Shown here piece by piece: positions 18,547 to 28,060 of a stretch of DNA of 64,000 nucleotides; positions within the stretch are counted from its first letter, which is position 1, and each line of letters opens with the position of its first letter. Below the pieces are notes generated by a model, which made no database searches, was not told where the DNA came from, and saw only the letters and a program-made list of their open reading frames with translations. The translations under genes and the position numbers were made by a program. The stretch is from Alcaligenes ammonioxydans (GTDB lineage: Bacteria > Pseudomonadota > Gammaproteobacteria > Burkholderiales > Burkholderiaceae_B), in assembly GCF_019343455.1 (NCBI RefSeq), contig NZ_CP049362.1:62001-126000 (forward strand), written 5' to 3'.

Positions 18547-18590
18547 AAACGCTGCACCCACTGCCTTTGACAGTGACCGCAGCGTTTTTA
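18547..18590. terminator. Bidirectional terminator between panD and the dipeptide ABC operon
   Basis: The outer stem AAACGCTGC (18547-18555) pairs with GCAGCGTTT (18579-18587), and the inner stem CACTG pairs with CAGTG. T runs flank it on both strands. It separates the convergent panD and ABC operons. A separate 8-bp GC hairpin without T run lies at 18467-18487, just after panD. Confidence 0.75.
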
Positions 18591-18592
18591 CA

Positions 18593-19597
18593 TCAAGCCT
18601 GATCGCGCCCTTCTTCTACGGCATGACAAGCCACTTCCTGCGGCCCGGTTTGCAGCAAGGCCGGGGCTTCGCGGCGACAGCGATCATTGGCCAGCGGGCA
18701 GCGCGGGTGAAATGTACAGCCCGAAGGTGGGTTTAGCGGGTTGGGGACTTCGCCCGCTACCGGAATGCGGCTTTTACCCGCCCCGCTCATGTCGGGAATG
18801 GCTCCCAGCAACATGCGCGTGTAGGGGTGACGGGGCTGTGCGAACAAGTCGTCGCGTGGCGCAATTTCCACAATTCGGCCCAAATACATGACACCCACCC
18901 GGTCGGCTACGTGGTGCACCACGGCCAGGTTGTGCGAGATGAACAGATAGGTCAGCCCCAGCTCGCGCTGCAAATCCTTCATCAGGTTCAGGACCTGTGC
19001 CTGCACCGACACGTCCAGCGCCGAGGTCGGTTCGTCGCAGACGATGAACTCGGGCTGCAAAGCCAGAGCACGGGCAATCGAGATGCGCTGACGCTGACCG
19101 CCGGAGAACTGGTGCGGATAGCGCTGGGCATCACTGGCGTTCAGGCCTACCTGGGTGAGCAGCTCGGCCACTTTGGCTTGCTGCTGGGCAGGGCTCATGT
19201 CCGTGTGGGTAACCAGCGGCTCGGCAATAATGCGGCCCACGCGCCAGCGTGGATTCAGACTGGCATAGGGGTCCTGAAAAATCATCTGACGGCGCTTGCG
19301 CATGGCTTTCTGGCTGGCCTTGTCCATGGATTGCAGGGACTGACCATCAAACAGAATGTCGCCGCGTGTCAGCGAATACAGGCCCGTCAGCAAACGGGCC
19401 ACCGTGGATTTGCCGCAGCCCGATTCGCCCACCAGCGCCAGGGTTTCACCCTTGTTCAAGGTGAAGCTGACACCATCGACCGCGCGCAGATTGACTTTGG
19501 GTTTGCGGTAGACCAGGCGTTCCAGCAAGGGCGGGGACACATCAAACCAGCAGGCGGCGTCCTTGACCTGGACCAGGGCTTGTTTTGGGGCGCTCAT
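18593..19597 (-). CDS. Dipeptide/oligopeptide ABC transporter ATP-binding protein (DppF/OppF type)
   Basis: 334 residues. Walker [10 protein letters not shown] near 58-66, signature [15 protein letters not shown] near 165, Walker [13 protein letters not shown], and a C-terminal oligopeptide-transporter cysteine region ([14 protein letters not shown]) that in homologues can bind an iron-sulfur cluster. It is the last gene of a five-gene operon, overlapping the DppD-type ATPase gene by 4 bp. The two ATPases form a heterodimer that powers peptide uptake. Confidence 0.92.
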   Translation of the reverse strand: MSAPKQALVQVKDAACWFDVSPPLLERLVYRKPKVNLRAVDGVSFTLNKGETLALVGESGCGKSTVARLLTGLYSLTRGDILFDGQSLQSMDKASQKAMRKRRQMIFQDPYASLNPRWRVGRIIAEPLVTHTDMSPAQQQAKVAELLTQVGLNASDAQRYPHQFSGGQRQRISIARALALQPEFIVCDEPTSALDVSVQAQVLNLMKDLQRELGLTYLFISHNLAVVHHVADRVGVMYLGRIVEIAPRDDLFAQPRHPYTRMLLGAIPDMSGAGKSRIPVAGEVPNPLNPPSGCTFHPRCPLANDRCRREAPALLQTGPQEVACHAVEEGRDQA

Positions 19598-20568
19598 GCG
19601 GACTCCTGTGCATGCAGCCAGCAGGCTGCCTGTGTCTGAGGGGGAACGGGCATCAGCTCGGGGCGTTCGACCAGGCAGCGATCAAAACGTCGGTCGCAGC
19701 GTGGATTGAACGCACAGCCGGGCGGAATGGCATTTAGCCGCGGCATGCTGCCGGGGATTTGTTCCAGACGTTCCAGCCCACCGTGCAGATTGGGGATGGA
19801 ACGCATCAGACCACGGGTATAGGGGTGGCTGGGCTGTTGAATGACATCTTGCACCGGGCCCACTTCGATGATGCGACCGGCGTACATCACCGCCACGCGG
19901 TCGGCAGTTTCGGCAATCACCCCCATATCGTGGGTAATCAGCATGACCGAGGTGCCTTGCGAGCGACAGAGTGTTTTGAGCAGGTCGATAATCTGCGCCT
20001 GAATGGACACGTCCAGGGCGGTGGTAGGTTCGTCGGCCACGATCAGCTTGGGCTCGGCCGCCAGGGCCAGCGCAATCACCACCCGTGGGCGCATGCCGCC
20101 GGAGAACTGGTGCGGATAGTGGTCGATACGCTCACGCGCGGCCGGGATGCCGGTGGCTTCCAGCAATTCGATGGCGCGCTCCCGTGCCTGTTTCCAGGAC
20201 AGGGGCAGGTGCGTGACGATGGTCTCGGCTAACTGATGGCCTACGGTATAGAGCGGGTTCAGCGACGTGAGCGGGTCCTGGAAAATCGCGCCAATCTTGC
20301 GGCCACGAATCTTGCGCATCTGGTCCTGATTCAGATTGTCGATGCGCTCGCCTTCCAGCAGGATCTGGCCACCGCTGATGCGACCGGGGGCATCGAGCAA
20401 ACCAATAATGGAGGAACCCGTCAGGGATTTGCCGGCGCCGGACTCGCCCACCACGCCCAGCACCTCGCCGGGAGCGATGGAAAAGGACACATGATCCAGG
20501 GCTTGGAGCACGCCGCGCCGGGTCGGAAATTCGACACACAGGTCTTGGACAGTTAAGAGTGCAGTCAT
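19594..20568 (-). CDS. Dipeptide/oligopeptide ABC transporter ATP-binding protein (DppD/OppD type)
   Basis: 324 residues. Walker A GESGAGKS near 40-47; Walker [14 protein letters not shown]-terminal [14 protein letters not shown]. The signature helix reads [15 protein letters not shown], with proline where the family usually has glutamine (GGMRQRV), a noticeable change close to the ATP-contacting signature. It is 3 bp from the permease gene upstream. Otherwise length and layout are normal, and it is expected to pair with the DppF-type subunit. Confidence 0.91.
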   Translation of the reverse strand: MTALLTVQDLCVEFPTRRGVLQALDHVSFSIAPGEVLGVVGESGAGKSLTGSSIIGLLDAPGRISGGQILLEGERIDNLNQDQMRKIRGRKIGAIFQDPLTSLNPLYTVGHQLAETIVTHLPLSWKQARERAIELLEATGIPAARERIDHYPHQFSGGMRPRVVIALALAAEPKLIVADEPTTALDVSIQAQIIDLLKTLCRSQGTSVMLITHDMGVIAETADRVAVMYAGRIIEVGPVQDVIQQPSHPYTRGLMRSIPNLHGGLERLEQIPGSMPRLNAIPPGCAFNPRCDRRFDRCLVERPELMPVPPQTQAACWLHAQESA

Positions 20569-20571
20569 GGC

Positions 20572-21486
20572 TCAGCTCAATTTGGGGTTCAGGGCGTCAC
20601 GCAACCAGTCGCCCAGGAGGTTGACCGACAGCACCAGCAGTACCAGCATCAGGCCGGGGAAGATCGTGATCCACCATTCGCCCGAGAACAGGAAGTCGTT
20701 ACCGATGCGGATCAGGGTGCCCAGCGACGGCGAGGTGGCTGGAACGCCCACGCCCAGAAAGGACAGGGTGGCCTCGGTAATGATGGCGGTGGCCAGATGC
20801 ACGGTAGCCAGGACCAGAACCGGACCCATGACGTTGGGCAGTACATGGCTGAACATGATGCGTGGCGAGGACACGCCAATGACACGAGCAGCCTGCACGT
20901 ATTCACGGTTCTTTTCCACCAGCGTGGAACCGCGCACGGTACGGGCATATTGTGGCCAGCCGGCCAGCGCGATGGCCCCGATCAGCACAGGAAAGGCCAC
21001 AACATCGTGCATGCTCAAGGGGAAGACGGCACGGGCCACGCCGTCGATCAGCAAGGCAATCAGGATGGCCGGGAAAGACAGCTGTACATCGGCCACCCGC
21101 ATGATGAAGGCATCGACACGGCCACCGGAGTAACCGGCCAGAAGCCCCAGCACGATGCCCACGATCATGGACAGGGCCACCGAGGCCAGTCCGATCAGCA
21201 AGGAGGTACGCGTCCCGTACAGCAGCGCCGAAAACAGATCGCGGCCCTGGCTGTCGGTCCCCAACCAGTATTGGGGGGAGCCGTTTTCCGACCAGGCCGG
21301 GGCCAGCAAGGCATCCATGAGGTCGATGGAGGTCAGATCGAATGGGTCGTAAGGAGCCACCCAGCGGGCACCCAGTGCGCCGATAAACAGCAGCAGGGCC
21401 ATGATGGTGGCCGCAATGGCCACGGGGGAGTGACGCCAGGACCAGACCAGATCGCTATCCCAGGCATTTTTCAATTTAGCGAACAT
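20572..21486 (-). CDS. Dipeptide/oligopeptide ABC transporter permease (DppC type)
   Basis: 304 residues with about six membrane segments. The cytoplasmic EAA-loop is VQAARVIGVSSPRIMFSHVLPN, which contacts the ATPases, and LGTDSQGRDLFSALLYGTR before helix 2 is the DppC/OppC hallmark. A single base separates it from the DppB-type gene. It forms the channel with that protein. Confidence 0.92.
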   Translation of the reverse strand: MFAKLKNAWDSDLVWSWRHSPVAIAATIMALLLFIGALGARWVAPYDPFDLTSIDLMDALLAPAWSENGSPQYWLGTDSQGRDLFSALLYGTRTSLLIGLASVALSMIVGIVLGLLAGYSGGRVDAFIMRVADVQLSFPAILIALLIDGVARAVFPLSMHDVVAFPVLIGAIALAGWPQYARTVRGSTLVEKNREYVQAARVIGVSSPRIMFSHVLPNVMGPVLVLATVHLATAIITEATLSFLGVGVPATSPSLGTLIRIGNDFLFSGEWWITIFPGLMLVLLVLSVNLLGDWLRDALNPKLS

Positions 21487-21487
21487 A

Positions 21488-22474
21488 TTAATGCCCCTTG
21501 GCGCCCGACAATTGGGTGCGCAGACGTGGATCGACCAGGAAATACAGCAAGTCCACCAGCAGGTTGATCACCACAAATACCAGGGCAATCAGACAGAGGT
21601 AGGCGGCCATCACGGGGATGTCGGCAAACTGCACGGCCTGGATAAACAGCAGACCCATGCCTGGCCATTGGAAAACGGTTTCTGTCACGATGGCAAAAGC
21701 GATAATGCCGCCCAGTTGCAGACCCGTAATGGTGATGACCGGCACCATGGTGTTTTTCAGGGCGTGACCAAAGTGGATGGCGCGTTGTGACAAGCCACGG
21801 GCACGAGCAAATTTAATGTAGTCGGCGCGCAGCACTTCCAGCATCTCCGAGCGCACCAGACGCAGGATCAAGGTGAGCTGGAACAAACAGAGCGTGATGG
21901 CGGGCAGGATTAAATGCTTGATCCCGTCCCAGCTAAGCAGGCCGGTACTCCACCAGCCAAACTTCAGAACTTCCCCGCGGCCATAGCTGGGCAGCCAGCC
22001 CAGCTGTACCGAGAAGATCAGGATCAGCAAGATACCGATCAGGAAGGTGGGCAGAGAGATCCCCAGCAGGGAAAAGGCCAGAATGCTCTGTGCCATGAAC
22101 CCATTGCGCTTCAAGGCGGTGTAGACGCCCAGTGGCAGGCCAATGAGCAGGGCCAGTATGGCGGCCACCACGGACAGCTCTACCGTGGCAGGCAGGCGGT
22201 CTTTCAGTAGCGTGGAAACAGGTTGGGCTTGCCGCAGGGACAGACCAAATTCGCCTTGTACGGCCTGGGAGACAAAGCGGGCGAATTGCACGGGGGCGGG
22301 TTGGTCCAGCCCCAGGCTGGCACGCAGTTCCACGCGATCTTGTTCGGTGGCGTCCTGTCCGAGCATGATGGTGACCGGGTCACCAATGTAGCGGAACAGC
22401 ACAAAAGCCAGAAGGCTGACCGTCAGCATCACCAGAACAGCCTGGATGAGACGGCGAATAATAAATACCAGCAT
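21488..22474 (-). CDS. Dipeptide/oligopeptide ABC transporter permease (DppB type)
   Basis: 328 residues with a short N-terminal helix (FIIRRLIQAVLVMLTVSLLA), the LGLDQPAPVQFARFV periplasmic motif, and the EAA-loop IKFARARGLSQRAIHFGHAL. These are standard for DppB/OppB. It starts 154 bp after the binding-protein stop codon, with a stable hairpin in between. Confidence 0.92.
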   Translation of the reverse strand: MLVFIIRRLIQAVLVMLTVSLLAFVLFRYIGDPVTIMLGQDATEQDRVELRASLGLDQPAPVQFARFVSQAVQGEFGLSLRQAQPVSTLLKDRLPATVELSVVAAILALLIGLPLGVYTALKRNGFMAQSILAFSLLGISLPTFLIGILLILIFSVQLGWLPSYGRGEVLKFGWWSTGLLSWDGIKHLILPAITLCLFQLTLILRLVRSEMLEVLRADYIKFARARGLSQRAIHFGHALKNTMVPVITITGLQLGGIIAFAIVTETVFQWPGMGLLFIQAVQFADIPVMAAYLCLIALVFVVINLLVDLLYFLVDPRLRTQLSGAKGH

Positions 22475-22589
22475 AGGCGGTCTCCTGGTAGAGCGCGAGG
22501 ATCACTCGCGACCAGTGTCGTCCTTAATGTGTAGAAAGGGCCCGGCAAGGGGGCTGGTGTAGAAACGGATGACTACAAGGTAATGGGAA

Positions 22590-22615
22590 CCAGCCCCGCA
22601 CGAAGGCGGGGCTGG
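22590..22615 (-). other. Intercistronic hairpin between binding-protein and permease genes
   Basis: A perfect 10-bp GC-rich stem (CCAGCCCCGC / GCGGGGCTGG) with a 6-base loop lies 14 bases after the binding-protein stop codon, without a T run. In ABC operons such elements often protect the upstream message or attenuate the distal genes, so that the binding protein is made in excess. Confidence 0.55.
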
Positions 22616-22628
22616 GGTGGGGAAAAAC

Positions 22629-24200
22629 TTAGTCGATAGTGGTCCATTGAGCCAGCAGGCGGTTGTCCGCACGGTGGATCACGTTGACCTTCTTGGCCAT
22701 GGCCCAGGGAATGATCTGGTCATGCAAGGGGATGTGGCCCACTTCCTTGGCATGGATTTCCAGAACCTTGTGGATGGCAGCATCGCGTTTGGCCACGTCG
22801 GTTTCGGTCTTGATCTGATCAATCAAGGCGTCCACTTCGGCGTTTTCGTAGTTACCGAAGTTAAAGGAGCCGTCAGCGCCCTCGCCCTTGCTGTGCATCA
22901 GGCTTTGCAGGGTGTAGAGCGCATCAAAGGTCGGCACGCCCCAGCCAAACATGTAGGCGCTGCTGTCGTAGCTCTGAACTTTGGGGAAGTAGGTGGCGCG
23001 TGGCATGGCGTTCAGGTTGGCTTTCACGCCGACCTTGGCCCACATGCCCACGATGGCCTGGCAGATGGCTTCATCGTTGATGTAGCGATCGTTCGGGCAA
23101 TCCAGGGTAAAGGTCAGGGAATTGTCGTAACCGGCTTCTTTCAGCAGCTCCTTGGCGCGATCCTGGCTGTAAGGCAGGCGCTGGGCCAGCTCTTTGGTGT
23201 AGCCGTGAACCTGAGGGGCCACCATGGTGCCGGTGGGGGCGGAGGAACCGCGCATCACGGCTTTCTTGATGGCTTCAATGTCGATGGCCACATACAGGGC
23301 TTCACGGACACGCTGGTCGGCAAACGGGTTCTTGCCCTTGATGCTGCTGTATTTCAGCTCGGGGCTCTTTTGATCCAGACCCAGGTAGATGGTGCGGTAT
23401 TCGTTGCCTTCCACAATCTTGGACTGTTGGCGCAGGCGTTGCAAATCCTGTGCCGGTGGGTCCAGAACCAGGTCCACTTCGCCGGACAGCAAGGCGGCGG
23501 TGCGGGTGGCGTTCTGCTTGATCGGCACATAGACCACTTCGGTGATGTTGCCTACCTTGTTGCCCTTGTTCCACCATTCTTCGTTTTCGACAAAGACGGT
23601 GCGCACGTCCACTTCACGCGACTTCAGCTTGTAAGGACCAGTACCGTTGGTGTTGCGAGCCGAAAAGGTTTCTTCGTTCTTGTTGAAGTCCTGGGGCTGG
23701 GTGACCTTGTTCTTTTCAGCCCAGTCCTTGTTCATCATGAACACGCTGGTCAACTGGCGCAGCAGTACGGGGTTGGGGGCGGCGGTGATGATATCCACCG
23801 TCTTGTCGTCCACCTTTTCTGCTTTGACGATACCGTTGACGTAGGCCTTGAAGTTGGACGTTGGCGCCATGGCGCGCTGGATGGAAAACACCACGTCGTC
23901 AGCCGTAAAAGGTTCGCCATTGTGGAACTTCACACCCTCGCGCAAGGTAAAGCGCCAGACGGTGGGTTCACGCTGCTCCCAGGCGGTAGCCAGGCTGGGC
24001 ACGATCTGGAAGTCTTTGTCGTAGTCCACCAGGGGCTCATAGACATACATGCTGCCCGTGATGGTGAGGTTTTCGTTCTGAGCATGGGGGTCCAGGGTCA
24101 TGAAGTCACCCTGGCTGGACCAGGTAAGCGTCTTGCTGTGGCCTACCAGGGGCAGGGAGACCAGAGCTGCCAGCGCAGCAGCCAATACTGTTTTTTTCAT
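22629..24200 (-). CDS. Dipeptide/oligopeptide ABC transporter substrate-binding protein (family 5)
   Basis: 523 residues. A signal peptide ends near GHSKT, followed by the family-5 blocks LDPHAQNENLT, EPTVWRFTLREGVKFHNGEPFTADDVVFS near 80-105, and a C-terminal region with MHSKGEGADGSFNFGNYENAE. AGGAGG lies 6 bases upstream of ATG 24200, so the longer frame is not used. It leads the operon and sets its specificity, which could be di- or oligopeptides, glutathione or similar; that cannot be decided here. Confidence 0.9.
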   Translation of the reverse strand: MKKTVLAAALAALVSLPLVGHSKTLTWSSQGDFMTLDPHAQNENLTITGSMYVYEPLVDYDKDFQIVPSLATAWEQREPTVWRFTLREGVKFHNGEPFTADDVVFSIQRAMAPTSNFKAYVNGIVKAEKVDDKTVDIITAAPNPVLLRQLTSVFMMNKDWAEKNKVTQPQDFNKNEETFSARNTNGTGPYKLKSREVDVRTVFVENEEWWNKGNKVGNITEVVYVPIKQNATRTAALLSGEVDLVLDPPAQDLQRLRQQSKIVEGNEYRTIYLGLDQKSPELKYSSIKGKNPFADQRVREALYVAIDIEAIKKAVMRGSSAPTGTMVAPQVHGYTKELAQRLPYSQDRAKELLKEAGYDNSLTFTLDCPNDRYINDEAICQAIVGMWAKVGVKANLNAMPRATYFPKVQSYDSSAYMFGWGVPTFDALYTLQSLMHSKGEGADGSFNFGNYENAEVDALIDQIKTETDVAKRDAAIHKVLEIHAKEVGHIPLHDQIIPWAMAKKVNVIHRADNRLLAQWTTID

Positions 24201-24373
24201 GAAAACCTCCTGTTGGGGTGCTTGGTGTCGCTGATAGAGAGGCTGCATAGTAACCGGGCGCTTGGCACAGGTTCAATACGTAGTTTCAGCTCGCCGTCAG
24301 CGTAACGATAATTAGTGATTTATATCATCTTGCCGCTTATTCAGTAGCCCCCAGCGTCCAGCCCACTTGTCGC

Positions 24374-24396
24374 TATAATGGTGTACGTATATACAG
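24374..24396 (+). promoter_or_regulatory. dinB promoter -10 with a LexA-like box
   Basis: A perfect -10 TATAAT (24374-24379) is followed at 24381-24396 by GTG-N10-CAG with a TA-rich centre, one base from the LexA consensus CTG-N10-CAG. The expected transcription start near 24386 would lie inside the box, so LexA would block it. This places the ATG at 24378 upstream of the message and argues for the GTG start at 24411. Confidence 0.6.
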
Positions 24397-24410
24397 TTAA
24401 CAGGCTGGCC

Positions 24411-25583
24411 GTGGTGACGGGACAAGAAGAAACCCCTCTGGAGCGACGCATCGCTCATGTGGATATGGATGCGTTTTATGCCTCGGTAGAGCTGCTGCGC
24501 TACCCGCATTTGCGTGGCCGCCCCGTGGTGATCGGCGGGCGCAGTGCTGATGCGCCGCGTCAGTTGCCTGACGGCAGCTGGCAACATGCCCGTCTGGCCG
24601 ATTACGTGGGGCGCGGGGTGGCCACGACTTCTACCTATGAAGCACGCCAGTTGGGCGTGTTCTCGGCCATGGGTTTAATGAAGGCGGCTCAACTGGCTCC
24701 CGACGCCATCTTGCTGCCTGCGGATTTTCAAGCCTATCGCCATTATTCGCGTCTGTTTAAACAGGCCGTGGCCACGGTCTCGGACCATATCGAGGACCGG
24801 GGCATCGACGAGATCTATGTAGACCTCAGTCATAAGACCGAAGACAGCCACGCACTGGCCGAGCAGATCCGCCAAGCGGTGAACCAGGCCACGGGCCTGA
24901 CCTGCTCCGTGGGCATTACTCCCAACAAGCTGCTCTCCAAGATTGCCTCGGAGCTGAACAAGCCCAATGGGGCCTGCGTGCTGACCATGGACGATGTGCC
25001 TACCCGCATCTGGCCGCTGGCGGTGGGCAAGATCAATGGGATTGGCCCCAAGTCGGTACTCAAGCTGACAGAGCTGGGCATTGGGCAGATTGGAGAGCTG
25101 GCGGCCACCCCGGCGGAGAAGCTGCAGGAGCATTTTGGCCTGCGGTATGCACAGTGGCTGATGGCCGTGGCCCACGGCCAGGACGACCGTCCCCTGACGA
25201 CGGATCGCACCCCCAAGTCCATCAGCCGTGAAACCACGTTTGAGCGTGATCTGCACGTGCGCATGGATCGCTCCCGCCTGTCCTCGGTGCTGGAGTCCTT
25301 GTGTGAAAAGCTGGAGCAGGATCTGCGCAAATCTGCCATGTGCGCCCAAACCATAGGCATCAAGCTGAAGTTCGAGGACTTCAAAATCGTGACGCGCGAC
25401 CTGTCCCTGCCCACTCCGGTGCTGGCGGCCGATGCCATTCTGGCCGCCGCCCGCCAGAATTTGAAACGCGCTGTGCTGGACAGACGTTTGCGTTTGCTGG
25501 GTGTGAAAGCCAGCGCTTTGCTGCCTATCAGTGAAATGCCGCAGGAGCAGCCTCGGCAACTGGATCTGGACGGTTTGTTTTAG
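24411..25583 (+). CDS. dinB: DNA polymerase IV (Y-family, DinB)
   Basis: 390 residues. Translesion polymerase acting without proofreading. Catalytic motif AHVDMDAFYASVE near 13-25, the second acidic site DRGIDEIYVDLS, and SVGITPNKLLSKIASELNKP are all intact, followed by the helix-hairpin-helix and little-finger regions. The start is set at GTG 24411 (or 24414) because the upstream ATG overlaps the TATAAT promoter element. The C-terminus ends QPRQLDLDGLF; a QLxLxF-like end would be the beta-clamp binding peptide. A LexA-like box indicates SOS control. Confidence 0.9.
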   Translation: MVTGQEETPLERRIAHVDMDAFYASVELLRYPHLRGRPVVIGGRSADAPRQLPDGSWQHARLADYVGRGVATTSTYEARQLGVFSAMGLMKAAQLAPDAILLPADFQAYRHYSRLFKQAVATVSDHIEDRGIDEIYVDLSHKTEDSHALAEQIRQAVNQATGLTCSVGITPNKLLSKIASELNKPNGACVLTMDDVPTRIWPLAVGKINGIGPKSVLKLTELGIGQIGELAATPAEKLQEHFGLRYAQWLMAVAHGQDDRPLTTDRTPKSISRETTFERDLHVRMDRSRLSSVLESLCEKLEQDLRKSAMCAQTIGIKLKFEDFKIVTRDLSLPTPVLAADAILAAARQNLKRAVLDRRLRLLGVKASALLPISEMPQEQPRQLDLDGLF

Positions 25584-25584
25584 G

Positions 25585-25613
25585 CAGGCAGCGCTTTGCC
25601 AGGCTGCTGCCTG
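25585..25613 (+). terminator. Hairpin after dinB, possible weak terminator
   Basis: An 8-bp stem (CAGGCAGC / GCTGCCTG) lies just after the dinB stop codon, with no T run next to it. The remaining 240 bases up to the aminotransferase hold a possible -10 (TAGAAT, about 25793) and a poly-T stretch but no gene. Confidence 0.35.
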
Positions 25614-25855
25614 GATGACAGGTTTTAGACAGACGTGCCTTAGCCACCTCCACCCCGTTACTGCGTAAAGACTTCAGGCTTAAAACGCTTTGGCGCCTGC
25701 CAGGGCGCGGATGTGTACCAGAAAAGGGACAATCCGCGGCCAGATGACCATTGTCCCAGGCATAAGCGTCCTGCCGGGGGTGGGCTGCGTTAGAATAAAT
25801 TGTCCAGCCGCCGGGCTGGTTTATTTTTTTTTCATTTTCATCAAGGTTTGCCGTT

Positions 25856-27046
25856 ATGGAATTCGATCGGGCCGGTGTACGTGCATTAATGGAAATTACC
25901 CAGCGTCCGGAGTTGGTCTTTGTGCGAGGAGAAGGTTCCTGGCTGCAAGATCACAACGGCAAGCGATACCTGGATACGGTCCAGGGCTGGGCCGTGAACG
26001 CGCTGGGCCACAGCCCTGCCAACGTGATCAAGGCGATCACCGAACAAGCGTCCAAATTGATCAATCCTTCGCCTGCGTTCTACAACGAGCCCTCTATTGA
26101 GCTGGCCAAACGCATCGTGGAGCACTCCTGCTTTGACCGCGTGTTCTTTGCCAACAGCGGTGGTGAAGCCAACGAGGGTGCCATCAAGCTGGCGCGCAAA
26201 TGGGGTCAGATCAACAAGAACAACGCTTACAAGATCATTTCTTTTGAGCACTCCTTCCATGGCCGTACCCTGGCTACCATGTCCCTGTCCGGCAAACCCG
26301 GTTGGGATCGCATGTTTGCTCCTCAGGTTGAAGGCTTTCCGAAAGCCAGGCTGAACGATCTGGAATCCGTGCGCGCGCTGATCGACGATCAAACCGTGGG
26401 CATCATGCTCGAACCCGTGCAGGGCGAGGCCGGTGTCATTCCCGCTACCGTGGAATTCATGAAGGGTCTGCGCGCCTTGGCCGACGAGCACAAGCTGCTG
26501 CTGATCGTGGACGAAGTGCAAACCGGCATGGGCCGCACCGGTACCCTGTTTGCCTACGAGCACTCGGGCGTCCGTCCGGACATCATGACGCTGGGTAAAG
26601 GCATTGGTGGTGGCGTGCCGCTGTCGGCACTGTGCGCCCGCGAAGAAGTGTCCTGCTTCCAGCCTGGTGACCAGGGCGGCACCTACAATGGCAACCCCTT
26701 GATGACCGCGGCTGGCGTGGCTGTGTTCGACGAATTGACGGCTCCCGGCTTTCTGGAGTCGGTCAATGCCCGCGCCAAGCAGTTGTCCGAAGGCTTGCTG
26801 GCCATCAGCGCCAAGTGGGGCATGAACGGCGAGCGTGGCGAAGGCTTGCTGCGTGCCCTGATCCTGGATCAGGACGACGGCCCGGAAATTGTGGCCGCTG
26901 CCCGCGACCGCGCTCCAGAAGGCATGCTGCTGAATTCGCCACGTCCGAACCTGCTGCGTTTCATGCCAGCGCTGAACATCACAGCCGACGAAATCGACCT
27001 GATGCTGGCCTGGCTGGACGAAATCCTGGTCAAGGTTCGCGGCTAA
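25856..27046 (+). CDS. argD: Class III aminotransferase, acetylornithine transaminase type
   Basis: 396 residues, PLP-dependent. The PLP-phosphate motif is [15 protein letters not shown] near 100, the aspartate lies in [14 protein letters not shown] near 225, and the Schiff-base lysine in [12 protein letters not shown] near 247. Length and motifs fit the ArgD branch, which transfers the amino group between N-acetylornithine and 2-oxoglutarate. Related activities (succinylornithine, ornithine, GABA) cannot be excluded. It is a single-gene unit closed by a strong terminator. Confidence 0.8.
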   Translation: MEFDRAGVRALMEITQRPELVFVRGEGSWLQDHNGKRYLDTVQGWAVNALGHSPANVIKAITEQASKLINPSPAFYNEPSIELAKRIVEHSCFDRVFFANSGGEANEGAIKLARKWGQINKNNAYKIISFEHSFHGRTLATMSLSGKPGWDRMFAPQVEGFPKARLNDLESVRALIDDQTVGIMLEPVQGEAGVIPATVEFMKGLRALADEHKLLLIVDEVQTGMGRTGTLFAYEHSGVRPDIMTLGKGIGGGVPLSALCAREEVSCFQPGDQGGTYNGNPLMTAAGVAVFDELTAPGFLESVNARAKQLSEGLLAISAKWGMNGERGEGLLRALILDQDDGPEIVAAARDRAPEGMLLNSPRPNLLRFMPALNITADEIDLMLAWLDEILVKVRG

Positions 27047-27066
27047 GCTGTGTTGCTGCCATAAAG

Positions 27067-27093
27067 AAATCCGCCTTCGGGCGGATTTTTTTT
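27067..27093 (+). terminator. Rho-independent terminator after the aminotransferase gene
   Basis: AAATCCGCC and GGCGGATTT form a 9-bp stem with a TTCG tetraloop, followed by T residues. It lies 20 bases after the stop codon. Confidence 0.9.
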
Positions 27094-27152
27094 GGTCTTT
27101 GGATTTTTGTAGCCCTGCGGGTCTGGTAGGCTTGCAAACCGCCGTTCCTGGC

Positions 27153-27479
27153 TTAGAAGTCGAGTTGCTCAGTTGTAATCCCAAGCGCGGCGGCAATGCG
27201 CTCCAGGCTGCTTTTGCGTAGCCGCTCGCTGCTCTCTTGCTGAGCATAGGCAGATTGGCTGATACCCAGGCGAGCGGCCAGCTCTGCCTGTGTCAGCCCA
27301 AGGTGTTCACGCCATGCCCGAACCGGCGTTGCACCGTCGATCGTGCTGCTGACGACGGCGTGGGGGATTAGCCCGCCGTCCTGGGCCTGGCTGGCGATGT
27401 AGTCCTGGTAGGGAATCACGACAAAAGCGGGATTGCCGTCCGGGCCATTGATGATCTGAATGTTAGTACGTACGTTCAT
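27153..27479 (-). CDS. XRE/HigA-like antitoxin
   Basis: 108 residues. A C-terminal helix-turn-helix is visible: REHLGLTQAELAARLGISQSAYAQQE, ending GITTEQLDF. The N-terminal 45 residues (IIPYQDYIA-like part) resemble the toxin-binding arm of Phd/RelB-type antitoxins. The gene overlaps the 3' end of the toxin gene by 17 bp and is second in the operon, the higBA-type order. It should neutralise the toxin and repress the shared promoter. Confidence 0.8.
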   Translation of the reverse strand: MNVRTNIQIINGPDGNPAFVVIPYQDYIASQAQDGGLIPHAVVSSTIDGATPVRAWREHLGLTQAELAARLGISQSAYAQQESSERLRKSSLERIAAALGITTEQLDF

Positions 27480-27726
27480 CGCGCTTTCTCACTTCCTGGA
27501 TGTCGATAATTCTTATTTCTGCGTCCCAATCAAACAGGACGCGATAGTTTCCGATGCGCAGGCGATAGCCATACGGGTGATTCGTCAGCGCTTTGATGTT
27601 TTGCGATCCGGAGCAATTGGGCATATCAGCCAAGTTGCCGACACCGTCGCGGATAGCGCCTTGGTGTTGCCTGTCGATCTTGCGCAGTTGTTTGGCGGCT
27701 TTGGGTGTCCAGAATATCGAGTTCAT
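27463..27726 (-). CDS. RelE/ParE-superfamily toxin
   Basis: 87 residues. The RelE-like pattern is clear: FWTPKAAKQLRKID at the start, then a central YGYRLRIGNYRVLFDWD and a final IIDIQEVRKRDERTY. These toxins usually cut mRNA at the ribosome; the arginines of the YRLRIGNYRVLF block are typical RelE residues. It is first in the toxin-antitoxin operon, so the antitoxin depends on read-through translation. The promoter region with repeats lies directly upstream. Confidence 0.83.
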   Translation of the reverse strand: MNSIFWTPKAAKQLRKIDRQHQGAIRDGVGNLADMPNCSGSQNIKALTNHPYGYRLRIGNYRVLFDWDAEIRIIDIQEVRKRDERTY

Positions 27727-27734
27727 GGACAGAA

Positions 27735-27774
27735 TATAAGTTAATTATAAGTTAAGTTTCTTGATATAAGTTTG
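27735..27774 (-). promoter_or_regulatory. Direct repeats and -10 element upstream of the toxin-antitoxin operon
   Basis: The 10-mer TATAAGTTAA occurs at 27735 and 27746, 11 bases apart, with a partial third copy at 27765. On the minus strand a perfect TATAAT (27749-27744) lies within the repeats, 18 bases from the toxin start. This suits autorepression by the antitoxin. The rest of the 27727-28060 gap is AT-rich with no gene seen and should hold the promoter of the plus-strand metQ-like operon. Confidence 0.5.
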
Positions 27775-28060
27775 GAAAAATTGCGCGGAGGCCGACAAAA
27801 ACCATTTGTGACCTTTGTCCTTGCTCTCCCACGACTAACTTGAAACGCGCATGAAATAGCACATACCTCATCGTTGCCAGTGTTTAGTTTATTTAAAAAA
27901 ATAATATAAATATCAATAACTTGAAGTAATTTTATCCAGCCATTAGCCAGCATAAGTAAATGATTGTTCTGTTGTGGTGCCAGGGGAAGGGAGTCGATGT
28001 AATAGAAGCTTCCAAGATTTGCCTGCAAGCGCAGGCCCACCCTTTGAGGCACTGTTTACC

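Noticed and set aside
22617..24305. A 562-residue plus-strand open frame
   Set aside because: Antisense shadow of the peptide-binding protein gene, which has a signal peptide and a strong ribosome site on the minus strand.
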